DNA from: Anaerosphaera aminiphila DSM 21120
GTDB lineage: Bacteria; Bacillota; Clostridia; Tissierellales; Peptoniphilaceae
Assembly (NCBI RefSeq): GCF_900129925.1
Contig: NZ_FQXI01000005.1
Span: forward strand, 1-64,000
DNA: 64,000 nucleotides
Direction of reading: 5' to 3'
Of this stretch, positions 42,991 to 53,449 are shown in pieces. Both the position numbers and the translations under genes were made by a program. The stretch's first letter is position 1. Each line of letters opens with the position of its first letter. The notes under the pieces were generated by a model that was given only the letters and a program-made list of their open reading frames with translations, did no database searches and had not been told where the DNA came from.

Positions 42991-44793
42991 TTATTGAGAA
43001 AGGTTGAGATTTTCATTAATATCGTTCAATTCACTTATTAGCTCCTCTAATTTTAAAAGATCCTCTTTTTTGGCTACGTTTTTATTATTTTCGAAATCAT
43101 TAATCTCTTTTAATAATTGTTTTTTTCTAATATCCAACTCATCTTTTTTTACAGTATTAATAAGTTCACTAACCACTTCCTTAGAATTATAATTGTCAAT
43201 ATTTACATTTTCTAATTCTACTATGAAATCCTCAGCAATTAAATTTTTTTCTTTTAAATTTTGTAGTATTTTTTCTGATTCGAATTTTTCAAGCTCATAT
43301 TGTTGAATTAATTCTTCATAAATTATTCGGCAATATAAGTTTTCAAATTCATAGGATTCTAAATTTTGTTTTAAAGTATTAAACTCATCTTCGCCCGCTA
43401 ATGAATATTTAATTAAAAGCAATTCCGCCTTTTTTCTAGCATCATTTAATAAATACTTTTCTGTTCTGACTTTAGGTTTGAAATTGTTAAAATTCTTTTG
43501 TTTTTTTGTTTTATCTTTAAATAATGCCCTAATATAGCTGGCAATAGCTTCTTTTGATACAGAATACTCTCTAGAAACTTTGTCTATATAGACATCTCTT
43601 TCAATAGGATTTTTTACTCTGGACAAAACTTTTGCAACTTCACTTGTAAAACCTGTCAATCCCTCTGCAGAATCTAAATTATAACTTTCTTTTATTTTAG
43701 AAATTTTATAATCTAAATATGTTAAACTTTGCTTCATTTCCAATTCAAAACTAAGTCTTCCATATTTTGCCACATAATCATCTGGATCTAAATTATTTGG
43801 CAGTGATATAATTTTTGGACTTATGTTTTGGTCTATTAGTATATCGATTGCTCTATTAGTTGCCTTTTCACCAGCCGAGTCACCATCATAACATATATAC
43901 ACTTCTTTTCCATATCTCTTTATAAGTTGAGCTTGCGCCTCTGTCAATGAGGTACCAAGACTTGCTACACTATAACTTATACCACTTTTATATAGAGATA
44001 TAACATCCATGTATCCTTCAACTAAAATAATGCTATTTCTGTCTGATTCCAGTGCAATTAAATTTAAATTATATAAATTTTCTCCCTTGTTGTAAACTAT
44101 AGTGTCCCTTGTGTTTAAATACTTTGGTAAAGAGTTGTCTAAAACTCTGCCACCAAAGCCAATTACTCTCTTTTGAGTATCTATTATGGGAAACATTATT
44201 CTATTTCTAAATCTGTCTATATATGTTCCCCTCTTTGTCTTAGTTGTCAAATTAAATCCTTCAAGTTCTTCATCTGTAAAATTCATATTTCTAAGGTATT
44301 TATATAATTTATCCCATTGGTCTGGTGCATATCCCAGAGCAAATTTTTTTATAATATCCACACCTATATTTCTATTTTTTAAATAGTTAAATGCCTCTCT
44401 GGATTCGCTTAAATTCATTAAATAAAATTCTGCAGCTTTTTTATTAGCCAAATACGCCCTTTTCTTTTTTTCAGCTAGGTGGTTATTCTCTCCACCTTCT
44501 TTTAAAATTACATTGTATTTATCCGCTAAAAATTTAACTGCATCTCTAAACCCCAAGTTTTCTCTCTTCATTATAAACGTTATTTGGTCTCCACCGACAC
44601 CACATCCAAAACAGTGAAAAATTCCCTTAGAGGGAGACACAGAAAAAGAAGGGGTTTTTTCTCCATGAAATGGACACAACCCCATATAATTACTTCCACT
44701 TTTTTTTAAATTGACATAACTGGATATTACATCTACTATATCAGCTCTATCTCTTATTTCATTTAGAACATCTTCATCTATAATATAAGACAT
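42991..44793 (-). CDS. dnaG: DNA primase
   Basis: A 600-residue primase that makes RNA primers at the replication fork. The N-terminal zinc finger is CHC2 type ('LCPFHGEKTPSFSVSP', 'FHCFGCGVGGD'); the Toprim core has 'ILVEGYMDVISLYKSG' and 'VYICYDGDSAGEKA'; the C-terminal part (about 430-600) is a helicase-binding region, here lysine- and glutamate-rich. Twelve bases separate it from rpoD. Confidence 0.97.
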   Translation of the reverse strand: MSYIIDEDVLNEIRDRADIVDVISSYVNLKKSGSNYMGLCPFHGEKTPSFSVSPSKGIFHCFGCGVGGDQITFIMKRENLGFRDAVKFLADKYNVILKEGGENNHLAEKKKRAYLANKKAAEFYLMNLSESREAFNYLKNRNIGVDIIKKFALGYAPDQWDKLYKYLRNMNFTDEELEGFNLTTKTKRGTYIDRFRNRIMFPIIDTQKRVIGFGGRVLDNSLPKYLNTRDTIVYNKGENLYNLNLIALESDRNSIILVEGYMDVISLYKSGISYSVASLGTSLTEAQAQLIKRYGKEVYICYDGDSAGEKATNRAIDILIDQNISPKIISLPNNLDPDDYVAKYGRLSFELEMKQSLTYLDYKISKIKESYNLDSAEGLTGFTSEVAKVLSRVKNPIERDVYIDKVSREYSVSKEAIASYIRALFKDKTKKQKNFNNFKPKVRTEKYLLNDARKKAELLLIKYSLAGEDEFNTLKQNLESYEFENLYCRIIYEELIQQYELEKFESEKILQNLKEKNLIAEDFIVELENVNIDNYNSKEVVSELINTVKKDELDIRKKQLLKEINDFENNKNVAKKEDLLKLEELISELNDINENLNLSQ

Positions 44794-44801
44794 TTAATCA
44801 C

Positions 44802-45830
44802 CTACTTGCTCCAGCCCTTTGGTATATAGATAGATTTATATAAATTAATTGCATATACATCTGTCATACCTGCAATGTAGTCGCATATTATATCTTCTCT
44901 TGTATGATCTGTATTTTTATAAATTTCTAAATTTTCCTTGGGAATTTCATCTATATTCTTTTGATAGTGTGAAAACAAAGAGCTAATTAAGTGTATTATT
45001 TTATCATCTTCTGATTTAACTACTTTATCTAAATAGACTCTATCAAACATAAATCGCCTTAAATCCAAGGTTGCTTTTCCAATTACTTCATCCATTTTTA
45101 TAAAATTTCTATGATAACTTTCCTTAACTAAGGAATTTATCATTGTATTTATTCTATTAGAATTTTTCTTTCCCAATATTTCAATTAAATCTTTGGGAAT
45201 ATCTTCAATATTAATTATACCCGCTCTAATAGCATCATCTATATCATGATTTATATAGGCAATTCTGTCTGCATATTTTAAAATTTTCCCCTCAAGTGTA
45301 CATGCTGTGGAGCTTCCTGAGTGGTTTACTATACCATCTCTTACTTCATAGGTTAAGTTTAATCCTCTGCGCTTTTCACTTGTCTCTAAAAAGTCAACTA
45401 CTCTTAAAGACTGTTCGTTGTGTCTAAAGCCCTTGGGATTCAAGTCATTTAATACCATTTCCCCACTATGCCCAAAAGGAGTATGTCCTAAGTCATGTCC
45501 TAATGCCATTGCTTCTACTAAGTCTTCATTTAACTCTAGAGCTCTAGCAATAGTCCTTGCAATTTGAGACACTTCTAGTGTATGTGTAAGTCTTGTTCTA
45601 AAATGATCCCCTTCGGGAGAAATAAATACTTGAGTTTTGTGTTTTAACCTTCTAAAAGACTTTGAATGCAGTATTCTATCTCTATCTCTTTGGTACTCAG
45701 TTCTTAAATTACACTTCTCCTCTTTAACTTTTCTTCCCTTAGTCGCATCTGAAAAACTAGCTGTCTTGTAAAACATCTTGTGTTCTAATTCTTCTCTAAT
45801 TTCTCGCTGAATCAATTTATCACTTCCCAC
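44802..45830 (-). CDS. dgt: dGTP triphosphohydrolase-like HD protein
   Basis: A 342-residue HD-domain phosphohydrolase splitting dNTPs (dGTP in the namesake) into nucleoside and triphosphate. HD residues are in 'FRTRLTHTLEVSQIAR', 'AMALGHDLGHTPFGHSGE' and 'KYADRIAYINHDIDDA'. The GTG at 45830 overlaps the upstream stop by one base but lacks a clear ribosome-binding site; a TTG at 45815 with GGAAGTGA upstream is an alternative. Placement next to dnaG is common in Clostridia and suits control of nucleotide pools during replication. Confidence 0.93.
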   Translation of the reverse strand: MGSDKLIQREIREELEHKMFYKTASFSDATKGRKVKEEKCNLRTEYQRDRDRILHSKSFRRLKHKTQVFISPEGDHFRTRLTHTLEVSQIARTIARALELNEDLVEAMALGHDLGHTPFGHSGEMVLNDLNPKGFRHNEQSLRVVDFLETSEKRRGLNLTYEVRDGIVNHSGSSTACTLEGKILKYADRIAYINHDIDDAIRAGIINIEDIPKDLIEILGKKNSNRINTMINSLVKESYHRNFIKMDEVIGKATLDLRRFMFDRVYLDKVVKSEDDKIIHLISSLFSHYQKNIDEIPKENLEIYKNTDHTREDIICDYIAGMTDVYAINLYKSIYIPKGWSK

Positions 45831-46645
45831 TAAATTAAACTATCAACGTGCTCCATTACAATTTCAGCAGTTTCTTCAATTGCTTTACTTGTCACATCAA
45901 TAACTATACAACCCAGTTCTTCCATAATTTGTTTTGAGTATTTAAGCTCTTCCTTAATTCTATCTATGTTAGCATATTTTGCCCCATTTGAAAGTCCAAG
46001 AGATTTTAATCTCTCTTCTCTTATAGAAATAAGTTTTTCCGGATTACATGTCAGTCCTATTACTTTATTTACGTCTTTTGCATAGACCTCACTTGGAACT
46101 GGCACTTCAGGAACTAGGGGAATATTTGCAACTTTATAGTTTTTGTTAGCAAGGTACATTGAAAGCGGAGTTTTAGATGTTCTGGATATTCCAACTAGAC
46201 AAATATCTGCCTTAATTACTCCTCTTGGATCCTTTCCATCATCATACTTAACTGCAAATTCAATTGCTTCGACTTTTTTAAAATAATTGTCATCTAATCT
46301 TCTTATTAAACCAGGTTCTCTTATTGGAGGATATCCTAGTATTTGTTCAATTTGATTCATTGGGCTGCCCATTACATCAACTGTATGAAGATTTAATCTC
46401 TTCGTCTCTTTTTCAATATAATCTCTGGTGCTTTGCACTACATTTGTATATATTACGAGACTCTTCGGACTTTGAGACGCTTCTAGTAAAATCGGTTCTA
46501 TTTGTTCAATACTGTTGTGGTATGGATATCTTTTTATTTCAAAGTTTTCTGATTCAAATTGTCTTATACTTCCCTTCGCAATTAGTTCTCCAGTCTCTCC
46601 AATAGAATCAGAAATTACATAAATAATCATTGTGCTATCTGTCAT
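45830..46645 (-). CDS. ppsR-like: Pyruvate, phosphate dikinase regulatory protein (DUF299)
   Basis: A 271-residue bifunctional kinase and pyrophosphorylase that switches pyruvate phosphate dikinase (or PEP synthase) off and on at a catalytic threonine. The P-loop-like 'DICLVGISRTSKTPLSMYLANK' region and 'VPLVPEVPVPSEVY'-type segment are intact, as is the N-terminal 'VISDSIGETGELIAKG'. It lies 12 bases after the CcpN-like regulator, as in Bacillus, where both act on gluconeogenesis. Confidence 0.94.
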   Translation of the reverse strand: MTDSTMIIYVISDSIGETGELIAKGSIRQFESENFEIKRYPYHNSIEQIEPILLEASQSPKSLVIYTNVVQSTRDYIEKETKRLNLHTVDVMGSPMNQIEQILGYPPIREPGLIRRLDDNYFKKVEAIEFAVKYDDGKDPRGVIKADICLVGISRTSKTPLSMYLANKNYKVANIPLVPEVPVPSEVYAKDVNKVIGLTCNPEKLISIREERLKSLGLSNGAKYANIDRIKEELKYSKQIMEELGCIVIDVTSKAIEETAEIVMEHVDSLI

Positions 46646-46657
46646 AGTGACCTCCTT

Positions 46658-47290
46658 CTAAAAATTATCTTTTGCAAGCTCTACAAAAATTCTATTGACA
46701 TTTGTCTTTGTAAATCTTCCAACTACTTTAAATTTTTTTAATTCTTCATCTACAACTTTAACAACAGGAAGAGAATCTACGCCTTTTTCTTCAATCTTAT
46801 CTGCTGCCTCTAACACGCTGCTATCTTCAGTTACATATACAATATTAGGCATTCTAGTCATTATTAGTCCTATTGGTGTGCTATTTAAATCTATTTTACC
46901 CATAGCTGTTCTAAGCAAATCTTTTCTTGAAACAACTCCTGCTAAAAATCCACCATTAGTTATAAATACTGAGCTCATGTCATCTAAAAAAAGGCCCACT
47001 ATTACATCGTATATACTGCTGTTTTCATCCATTACAATTGGAAGGGACATAGTATCTTTTACTTTAATGCTATTTACTTTTTTTGAAAAAACAGATAACC
47101 CCGACTTGCCTGTATAAAAATATCCTACTTTTGGGCGTGCTCCCAACATATTTAACATTGTTAAAATTGTTAAATCCGGTCTAATTGTTGCTCTTGAAAG
47201 AGATAACTTACCTGCAATTTCATCCCCAGTTATTGGTCCACTTTCTCTTACGATTTCTATTATTTTTTCTTGTCTCTTAGTAAACTCCAA
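46658..47290 (-). CDS. ccpN-like: CcpN-like CBS-domain transcriptional repressor
   Basis: A 210-residue regulator: an N-terminal winged helix ('QEKIIEIVRESGPITGDEIAGKL', recognition helix 'LSRATIRPDLTIL') followed by two CBS domains (about 75-205) that bind adenine nucleotides. CcpN represses gluconeogenic genes in the presence of glucose in Bacillus. Adjacent to the dikinase regulatory gene, which supports a shared role in carbon flow. Confidence 0.92.
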   Translation of the reverse strand: MEFTKRQEKIIEIVRESGPITGDEIAGKLSLSRATIRPDLTILTMLNMLGARPKVGYFYTGKSGLSVFSKKVNSIKVKDTMSLPIVMDENSSIYDVIVGLFLDDMSSVFITNGGFLAGVVSRKDLLRTAMGKIDLNSTPIGLIMTRMPNIVYVTEDSSVLEAADKIEEKGVDSLPVVKVVDEELKKFKVVGRFTKTNVNRIFVELAKDNF

Positions 47291-47302
47291 CTCATCACCA
47301 AC

Positions 47303-49378
47303 TTAACTAGTTACTATTTTTTCTACGTCAAAAATCTCGCCTACAACATCATCTATTTCCTTTATCATTGTCAACCTATTGTTCTTTATTGCTTCATCAT
47401 CTACTAAAATCATTATATTGTCAAAAAAATCATTTATCGGTGAAATTAATTCAGATAGTCCGTCTAGTGCACTACTGTAATTTCCCGATTTTATATTTTC
47501 AGATGCCCTTGGAAGAAGGTCAGACATTGCATCATATAGTTTTAATTCTTCTTTTTCTGTTAGCAGTTCTTTTGAAAATGTCTTTTCTGTAAACTTCTTT
47601 GAAATATTGTGAACTCTTAAAAGTGCATCAATTAACTCATCTCTATCAACTTTAAAGTATTCATTTAATATAGTTGATTTGTCAAATATTGTAACTATAT
47701 TATTTTCATTTAAGTTTATTACCGCGTCTATTATATCGTATCTTATATTTTTTTCTTGAAGCATTGTCTTAACTCTGCCTCTAAAGAATTCCAATATATC
47801 TTTTTTAAGGTTATTGTAGTCAAATACAAGTTCTCTTTCCTCTACATATACATACATTGAATAGTCAATAAGTTCTTCTATAGACAACTTCCACTTATTA
47901 GACTCTATTATATTAATAATACCTATTGCACTTCTTCTAAGTCCAAATGGATCTTGTGAACCCGTTGGTATTAGCCCAATAGAAAACATACCTACTATTG
48001 TATCTAATTTATCGGCTATGGCAAGTATAGAGCCTGTTGTAGATTTTGGAAGGCTATCATGTGAATACCTTGGTAGATATTGTTCAAAGATTGCCTGACA
48101 GACAATATCTGACTCATTGGATTTTTCAGCATAAATAGATCCCATTTTACCTTGAAGCTCTGTAAATTCTTGAACTAATTTTGTAGTAAGATCCGCCTTA
48201 GAAAGTTCAGATGCCCTTTTTAATGCTTCTACTGTCTCACTTGCGACTTCAAGATACTCTCCAATTTTTTCTGATAACTTTCCTATTCTCTTTGACTTGT
48301 CATACATAGTTCCAAGTTTATCTTGAAACATAACTCCCTTAAGAGAGTCCACATAATCTTCAAGAGGTTTTGAAATATCATCTTTATAGAAAAATTTTGC
48401 ATCTTCTAATCTAGCTTCTAAAACTTTCTCGTTTCCAGCTATTACTATATCTTTGTAGTCATCATTTCCATTTCTTATTGTTATAAAATATGGCAACAAA
48501 TCACCCTTCGCTGAATAGATTGGCATAAATCTCAAGTGATCTCTCATTGGAGTAGTAATAACTTCTTTAGGCAATTCAAGATACTCATCTTTTATTCTTC
48601 CCATAATAGGGTTGGGATATTCAACAATATAAGTGAGTTCTTCCAGTAGATCATCATCTTCATGTATTTCTCCGCCTAGAGATCTAGCTAATTTATTTGA
48701 TCCATATTTTATTATTTCTTTACGATCATCTTGTTTTAAAATTACAAAATTATCTTTTAATATTTTTTCATAGTTGTCTACACTGTCTATTTCAACACTT
48801 GATTTACCTAAAAACCTATGACCTCTTGTAATATTTGAAACCGGTATTCCCTCAAAATCAAATTTTATTACTTCACTATTTAAAATAGATACAATCCATC
48901 TAATAGGTCGTGCAAATTTAATATTTTTTCCGCCCCACTTCATGCTCTTTGGAAAGTTAATTGATTTTATTAGCTCAGCAATATTTTCTTTAATTATATT
49001 TTCAAAGGAATCTCCTTTTTTATGTATATTTGCATATACATAGTCCTCGCCTTTAAAATCTTTTACTATTATATCTTCCACATTAATTCCCTGTGCATTT
49101 ATAAATCCAAGTAGTGGTTTTGTAGGATTTCCTTCACTGTCAAAGGATATTTTTTTAGACGGTCCCTTTGCTTCAGTGTTGATGTCCTCTTGAAATAACT
49201 CTACTCCATCTATTATTAAACTTAAACGTCTTGGAGTTGCATATATTTCTAATTTTTCAAAATTTATTAAACTATCAGCTAGTAATTTTTCTGTCTTTTG
49301 TCTTAATTGACTAATTGCCATTTCAACAAGTCTAGCTGGAAGCTCTTCCACTCCTATTTCTAGTAAGTATTTATTCAT
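47303..49378 (-). CDS. glyS: Glycyl-tRNA synthetase beta subunit
   Basis: A 691-residue tRNA-binding subunit of the alpha2-beta2 enzyme. The N-terminus '[18 protein letters not shown]', 'RGHRFLG', '[10 protein letters not shown]' and '[16 protein letters not shown]' are family hallmarks; an HD-like domain and a C-terminal anticodon-binding (DALR-like) region follow. It overlaps glyQ by 8 bases, so the subunits are translated together. Confidence 0.97.
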   Translation of the reverse strand: MNKYLLEIGVEELPARLVEMAISQLRQKTEKLLADSLINFEKLEIYATPRRLSLIIDGVELFQEDINTEAKGPSKKISFDSEGNPTKPLLGFINAQGINVEDIIVKDFKGEDYVYANIHKKGDSFENIIKENIAELIKSINFPKSMKWGGKNIKFARPIRWIVSILNSEVIKFDFEGIPVSNITRGHRFLGKSSVEIDSVDNYEKILKDNFVILKQDDRKEIIKYGSNKLARSLGGEIHEDDDLLEELTYIVEYPNPIMGRIKDEYLELPKEVITTPMRDHLRFMPIYSAKGDLLPYFITIRNGNDDYKDIVIAGNEKVLEARLEDAKFFYKDDISKPLEDYVDSLKGVMFQDKLGTMYDKSKRIGKLSEKIGEYLEVASETVEALKRASELSKADLTTKLVQEFTELQGKMGSIYAEKSNESDIVCQAIFEQYLPRYSHDSLPKSTTGSILAIADKLDTIVGMFSIGLIPTGSQDPFGLRRSAIGIINIIESNKWKLSIEELIDYSMYVYVEERELVFDYNNLKKDILEFFRGRVKTMLQEKNIRYDIIDAVINLNENNIVTIFDKSTILNEYFKVDRDELIDALLRVHNISKKFTEKTFSKELLTEKEELKLYDAMSDLLPRASENIKSGNYSSALDGLSELISPINDFFDNIMILVDDEAIKNNRLTMIKEIDDVVGEIFDVEKIVTS

Positions 49379-50258
49379 CTTCCTTACCTCCCTTGTTTAA
49401 TAAAGGAAATCCCATTTCTTCTCTTTCTTTTAAATACTGTGTAGCTACTGCCTTTGCAATATTCCTAACTCTTGAAATATAGTTAGTTCTCTCAGAAACG
49501 GAAATTGCTCCTCTTGCATCTAATACATTAAACGTATGAGAACATTTTAAACAATAATCATAAGCAGGAAGAACTAATTCATTTTCTATAATTCTAGTTG
49601 CTTCTTTTTCATAAGTGGTAAAAAGTTCTTTTAGCATTTTTATATCTGCCAGTTCAAAGCTATATACAGAATTTTCATATTCTGACATTTTAAATATGTC
49701 ACCATATGTCAATTTTTCATTCCACTTTATATCGTATACAGAGTTTACATCTTGTAAATACATAGATATTCTCTCTAGACCATATGTTAGTTCCGCAGAT
49801 TCCAAATCACAGTTTACACTTCCAACTTGTTGAAAATAAGTAAATTGAGTTATTTCCATGCCATCTAGCCAAACTTCCCATCCGAGACCCCAAGCACCCA
49901 GTGTTGGCGCTTCCCAGTTGTCCTCAACGAATCTAATATCGTGTTTTAGTGGGTCTATTCCTATAGCCTTTAAACTCTCTAAATAAAGTTCTTGCACATT
50001 TTCAGGTGATGGCTTTAAAATAACTTGCATTTGATGATGTTGATAAAGCCTATTTGGGTTTTCACCATATCTGCCGTCTGCCGGTCTTCTAGATGGTTCA
50101 ACATAACAAGTCCTCCATGGTTCAGGTCCCAATGCCTTTAAAAAAGTAGATGGGTTCATTGTTCCCGCTCCCTTTTCAACATCATATGGCTGCATAATAA
50201 CGCATCCCTTTTCTTTCCAATAACTTTGTAAACTTTGTATTAAATCTTGGAAATACAT
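49371..50258 (-). CDS. glyQ: Glycyl-tRNA synthetase alpha subunit
   Basis: A 295-residue class II catalytic subunit that activates glycine. It has '[24 protein letters not shown]', '[25 protein letters not shown]', '[23 protein letters not shown]' and 'ELTYGLERI'. No glycine T-box is present: recO ends only 17 bases upstream. With glyS it represents the bacterial alpha2-beta2 form. Confidence 0.98.
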   Translation of the reverse strand: MYFQDLIQSLQSYWKEKGCVIMQPYDVEKGAGTMNPSTFLKALGPEPWRTCYVEPSRRPADGRYGENPNRLYQHHQMQVILKPSPENVQELYLESLKAIGIDPLKHDIRFVEDNWEAPTLGAWGLGWEVWLDGMEITQFTYFQQVGSVNCDLESAELTYGLERISMYLQDVNSVYDIKWNEKLTYGDIFKMSEYENSVYSFELADIKMLKELFTTYEKEATRIIENELVLPAYDYCLKCSHTFNVLDARGAISVSERTNYISRVRNIAKAVATQYLKEREEMGFPLLNKGGKEDE

Positions 50259-50275
50259 TTGTCTCCTCCTTAAAT

Positions 50276-50977
50276 TTATATCAATAAAAGCGAATTAAAT
50301 TCACTAATTTCAAGATTATATTTTATATATTCTAAAATGATATTTTGTAAATTTGATAGTTCAGTAAAATTTTCTTCTTCTAATTCATCTAAAGAAGTAT
50401 ATAATAATTTATTTAAATAGTAAATATCTTTGTCGCTTAATTTATAGCATTTTTCTTGATATTCAGTAGGTTTTTCTATTATTCCACCATCTAATACTGA
50501 AAACACACTATTTTTACATTCTCTTATTTTGGGTCTATATCCCAAAAAGGACATATACTTCAATTCAAAGGCCATAACCAAGGGCATTACATCTTCTTTT
50601 TTAGAAATTAAAAGTAACATTTTTTTTAATAACTCAAAAACTTTTTCATTAGTTTCACCTTCAAGAAAAGTTTTGTCAACTAACTCTAAAATAAAGCTCC
50701 CCATAATTAAATTTTCATAATTACTTCTTATTTCAAAATTTGAATTTAATAATTTTGAGTGCTCTATATAATAAAATGACTTTCCCTTAATTAATTTTAC
50801 AGTTGAATTTGTAAATATTTGAGTTGTAGAGGTTAAGGGAGATTTAGCACTTAAAGCGCCCTTTGCCAGTATTGACACTTTCCCCAACTCTCTAGTAAAG
50901 ACTCTTAAAATTTTACTTGTTTCCTTATATTTTTGTTCACTTAAAACTATTATTTCAGCAGTAGTTTTTTCCATCAC
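50276..50977 (-). CDS. recO: DNA repair protein RecO
   Basis: A 233-residue protein that, with RecR, loads RecA on SSB-coated DNA. The N-terminal OB fold shows '[33 protein letters not shown]' pattern, followed by a helical domain. The four-cysteine zinc motif of many RecO proteins is mostly absent (only C at about 157 and 178 remain). The start overlaps era by 4 bases, as usual in Firmicutes. Confidence 0.9.
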   Translation of the reverse strand: MMEKTTAEIIVLSEQKYKETSKILRVFTRELGKVSILAKGALSAKSPLTSTTQIFTNSTVKLIKGKSFYYIEHSKLLNSNFEIRSNYENLIMGSFILELVDKTFLEGETNEKVFELLKKMLLLISKKEDVMPLVMAFELKYMSFLGYRPKIRECKNSVFSVLDGGIIEKPTEYQEKCYKLSDKDIYYLNKLLYTSLDELEEENFTELSNLQNIILEYIKYNLEISEFNSLLLI

Positions 50978-51867
50978 TTATAACCAAAATATTTTACTTT
51001 GTTCTCCTTGTCTCTCCAATTTTTTTCAACTTTTACCCACAAGGTTAAATTTACTTTCATATCCAGTAAATTTTCTATTTCTTTTCTGGCATTTGTACCT
51101 ATCTTTTTTAACATTGAACCAGACTTTCCTATGACTATTTTTTTATGAGACTCTCTTTCAACATATATATTAGCTTGAATATCCATTAGATTTTTATCTG
51201 TTCGCTCTTTCATAGATTCTATTGAAACTGCAATTCCATGAGGTATTTCCTCATCTAAAAATCTAAGTGCTTTTTCCCTTATTATCTCAGATACAATATA
51301 TTTTTCAGGCTTATCTGTTATCATATCTTCCGGATAAAACATAGGTCCCTCTGATAAATATTTTTTTAAGACTTCTATATAATTCTCAATCCCATCTCTT
51401 TTTAGAGCCGATATTGGAATTATTTCTTTAAAAATTCCTATTTCATCATACATTTTTATTATTTCAAAAAGTTTTTCCTTTTGAATTTCATCAACTTTAT
51501 TTATTAGCAATATAATAGGAGCTTTAAGTTTTTTTTCTTTGAGCTCATTTATTATATAGCTATCCATTTTCCCGATTTTTTCAGAACAATCCACTATATA
51601 AGTTATTACATCTACTTCTGAAAGAGTATCTTCAGATGTCTTTAGCATAAAATCTCCCAGTTTATTCTTTGGCATTTGAATTCCAGGAGTATCTAAAAAT
51701 ATAATCTGTGAATCTTCATCTGTGTGAATTAATGTAATTTTATCTCTAGTAGTTTGAGCTTTATTTGAAATAGCCGATATTTTTTGACCTATTATAGCAT
51801 TTAAAAGTGTGCTTTTACCCACATTAGGTCTTCCAATAATTGTTACAAAACCTGATTTAAATTTCAT
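50974..51867 (-). CDS. era: GTPase Era
   Basis: A 297-residue GTPase that binds the 3' end of 16S rRNA and checks 30S maturation. G motifs: 'GRPNVGKSTLLNAI', 'DTPGIQMPK', 'NKVD'; the C-terminal KH domain has 'IVIGKSGSMLKKIGTNARKE'. It overlaps cdd by 11 bases and recO by 4. Confidence 0.97.
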   Translation of the reverse strand: MKFKSGFVTIIGRPNVGKSTLLNAIIGQKISAISNKAQTTRDKITLIHTDEDSQIIFLDTPGIQMPKNKLGDFMLKTSEDTLSEVDVITYIVDCSEKIGKMDSYIINELKEKKLKAPIILLINKVDEIQKEKLFEIIKMYDEIGIFKEIIPISALKRDGIENYIEVLKKYLSEGPMFYPEDMITDKPEKYIVSEIIREKALRFLDEEIPHGIAVSIESMKERTDKNLMDIQANIYVERESHKKIVIGKSGSMLKKIGTNARKEIENLLDMKVNLTLWVKVEKNWRDKENKVKYFGYK

Positions 51868-52267
51868 CTTTTCCCCCTATTAAATATTCCGGTCCAAAGC
51901 TGTGAGGAAGAAGTTCTTCAAGCTTGTACACACTATAATCCTCTGGAGAATTGGCAACTATAATATCCGGATTTTCTCCAAATTCTCTAATTACCTGTCT
52001 ACAAACTCCACAGGGAAATGTGTTTTCTTTATCTCCCACTACAGCTATTTTTTTTATATTTCTCTTTCCCTCCGACACAGCTTTAAAAATTGCAGTTCTC
52101 TCTGCACAATTAGTTGGTGAATAGGAAACTATTTCAATATTTCCCCCTGTATAGACGCTCCCATCTTCCATTTCCACAGCTGCTCCAACTTTATAGCTTG
52201 AGTAGGGAGTATAAGACGAATTGTTCTTTGCATTAATAGCAAGTTTTATAAGTTCTCTATTTTCCAT
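51857..52267 (-). CDS. cdd: Cytidine deaminase
   Basis: A 136-residue zinc enzyme of pyrimidine salvage (cytidine to uridine). Zinc ligands are Cys54 in 'NCAERTAIF' (Glu56 catalytic) and Cys86/Cys89 in 'PCGVCRQVI', the three-cysteine pattern of tetrameric Gram-positive enzymes. Placed between era and the dgk-PAP2 gene, as in many Firmicutes. Confidence 0.97.
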   Translation of the reverse strand: MENRELIKLAINAKNNSSYTPYSSYKVGAAVEMEDGSVYTGGNIEIVSYSPTNCAERTAIFKAVSEGKRNIKKIAVVGDKENTFPCGVCRQVIREFGENPDIIVANSPEDYSVYKLEELLPHSFGPEYLIGGKDEI

Positions 52268-52275
52268 AAATTCCC

Positions 52276-52983
52276 CTATCCTATTATTCTAAACACTACA
52301 AGCACAACTAATATTCCCAGTACAGCTCCACTTACAACTTCACTGATTTTGTGAATACCGCCTTCAACTCTACTCTCTGCAACTAAAAAAGCTATGCCAA
52401 ATGCTGCAAGAGTAATTAATGTATTTTCACTAATAAGAGCAATTATAGTAGCAGCACAAAACGCTAAGGATGTATGACCTGAAATTGCTCCTCCTTGAAA
52501 ATATGTGCCACCATTTTTTTTGGCCCACAGGTACTTTCCTCCAACAGTTAAAATTAAAACTATTAAAACAGAAATAAAACTCAAGTGTTGCACTGAGTTT
52601 TTTAACTTTACTAATAATAGATCTCCCACATTGGATATTCGATCATAAAACAATAAATAAGCCGTAACTAAAGCGTTAATCGCCGATATTAAAACTGCTC
52701 CTGCTGATACGTCTTTTATATATTTTGCTATGGGGTTATAATCTTGAACAATTAAGTCAATAGTTCTTTCAATAGCAGTATTTATCATTTCAGCTGCAAC
52801 TACAAAAGTAATTGCAAATATTAAGAGCATAAACTCAACTCTTGAAAAGTTCATAAACAAACTTATTATAATTACTCCCAAAGCAGCTAAATAGTGTAAT
52901 TTCATATTTTTTTCTGTTTTTAGTGCCGAAATTATACCCTGCACAGCATAGTTAAATGAGGAAATAAAGTTGCCTTTTTTCAT
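52276..52983 (-). CDS. Fused undecaprenol/diacylglycerol kinase and PAP2-like phosphatase
   Basis: A 235-residue membrane protein. Residues 1-115 are a DgkA-type lipid kinase: three helices and the catalytic 'AAEMINTAIERTID'. Residues about 120-235 resemble PAP2 phosphatases: 'GGAISGHTSLAF' carries the catalytic SGH and 'AESRVEGGIHKISEV' the SR...H motif, though the usual first K-x6-RP motif is not clear. In Gram-positives DgkA homologues phosphorylate undecaprenol; a linked phosphatase could act on lipid phosphates in the same cycle. Which half is active is unknown. Confidence 0.87.
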   Translation of the reverse strand: MKKGNFISSFNYAVQGIISALKTEKNMKLHYLAALGVIIISLFMNFSRVEFMLLIFAITFVVAAEMINTAIERTIDLIVQDYNPIAKYIKDVSAGAVLISAINALVTAYLLFYDRISNVGDLLLVKLKNSVQHLSFISVLIVLILTVGGKYLWAKKNGGTYFQGGAISGHTSLAFCAATIIALISENTLITLAAFGIAFLVAESRVEGGIHKISEVVSGAVLGILVVLVVFRIIG

Positions 52984-52987
52984 TTGA

Positions 52988-53434
52988 TCACCTATATAAC
53001 TTCATTCGATCCATTACTATTTTTTCCTTAGATCGCATTAAGCTTTTATCTTCTTCGTCTTCATGGTCATATCCCAGTAAATGTAGTATAGAGTGAACAG
53101 TTAAATAAGATAGTTCTCTTTCATTTGAATGTCCAAATTCTTCTGCCTGCTCAATAACTCTCTTTGTATTAATTACTACATCTCCAAGTATTCTCTCATC
53201 TAATTGAAATTCATCATCTATTGGAAATGAAAGTACATCTGTAGAACTGTCCACATTTCTAAAGTCCCTATTCAACGTTCTAATTTCTTCATCGTCTACA
53301 AAAGAAACACTTATCATTATATTTTCATCTAGTTTTTCTTCATCTATTACTTCTCTTATAGATTTTTTAATTAATTCAGTTATAACATCGTCAATATAAA
53401 TTTCATCTTGTCTATTGTCAAATAAAACATTCAT
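52988..53434 (-). CDS. ybeY: rRNA maturation endonuclease YbeY
   Basis: A 148-residue zinc endoribonuclease needed for 16S 3' processing and ribosome quality control. The metal motif H-x3-H-x5-H is 'HSILHLLGYDHEDEED'; 'LNRDFRNVDSSTDVLSFP' precedes it. It follows phoH by 15 bases, the conserved pairing. Confidence 0.97.
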   Translation of the reverse strand: MNVLFDNRQDEIYIDDVITELIKKSIREVIDEEKLDENIMISVSFVDDEEIRTLNRDFRNVDSSTDVLSFPIDDEFQLDERILGDVVINTKRVIEQAEEFGHSNERELSYLTVHSILHLLGYDHEDEEDKSLMRSKEKIVMDRMKLYR

Positions 53435-53449
53435 TTAATTTACTCTCAC

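Noticed and set aside
50259-50275. Glycine T-box before glyQ
   Set aside because: The gap to recO is 17 bases.
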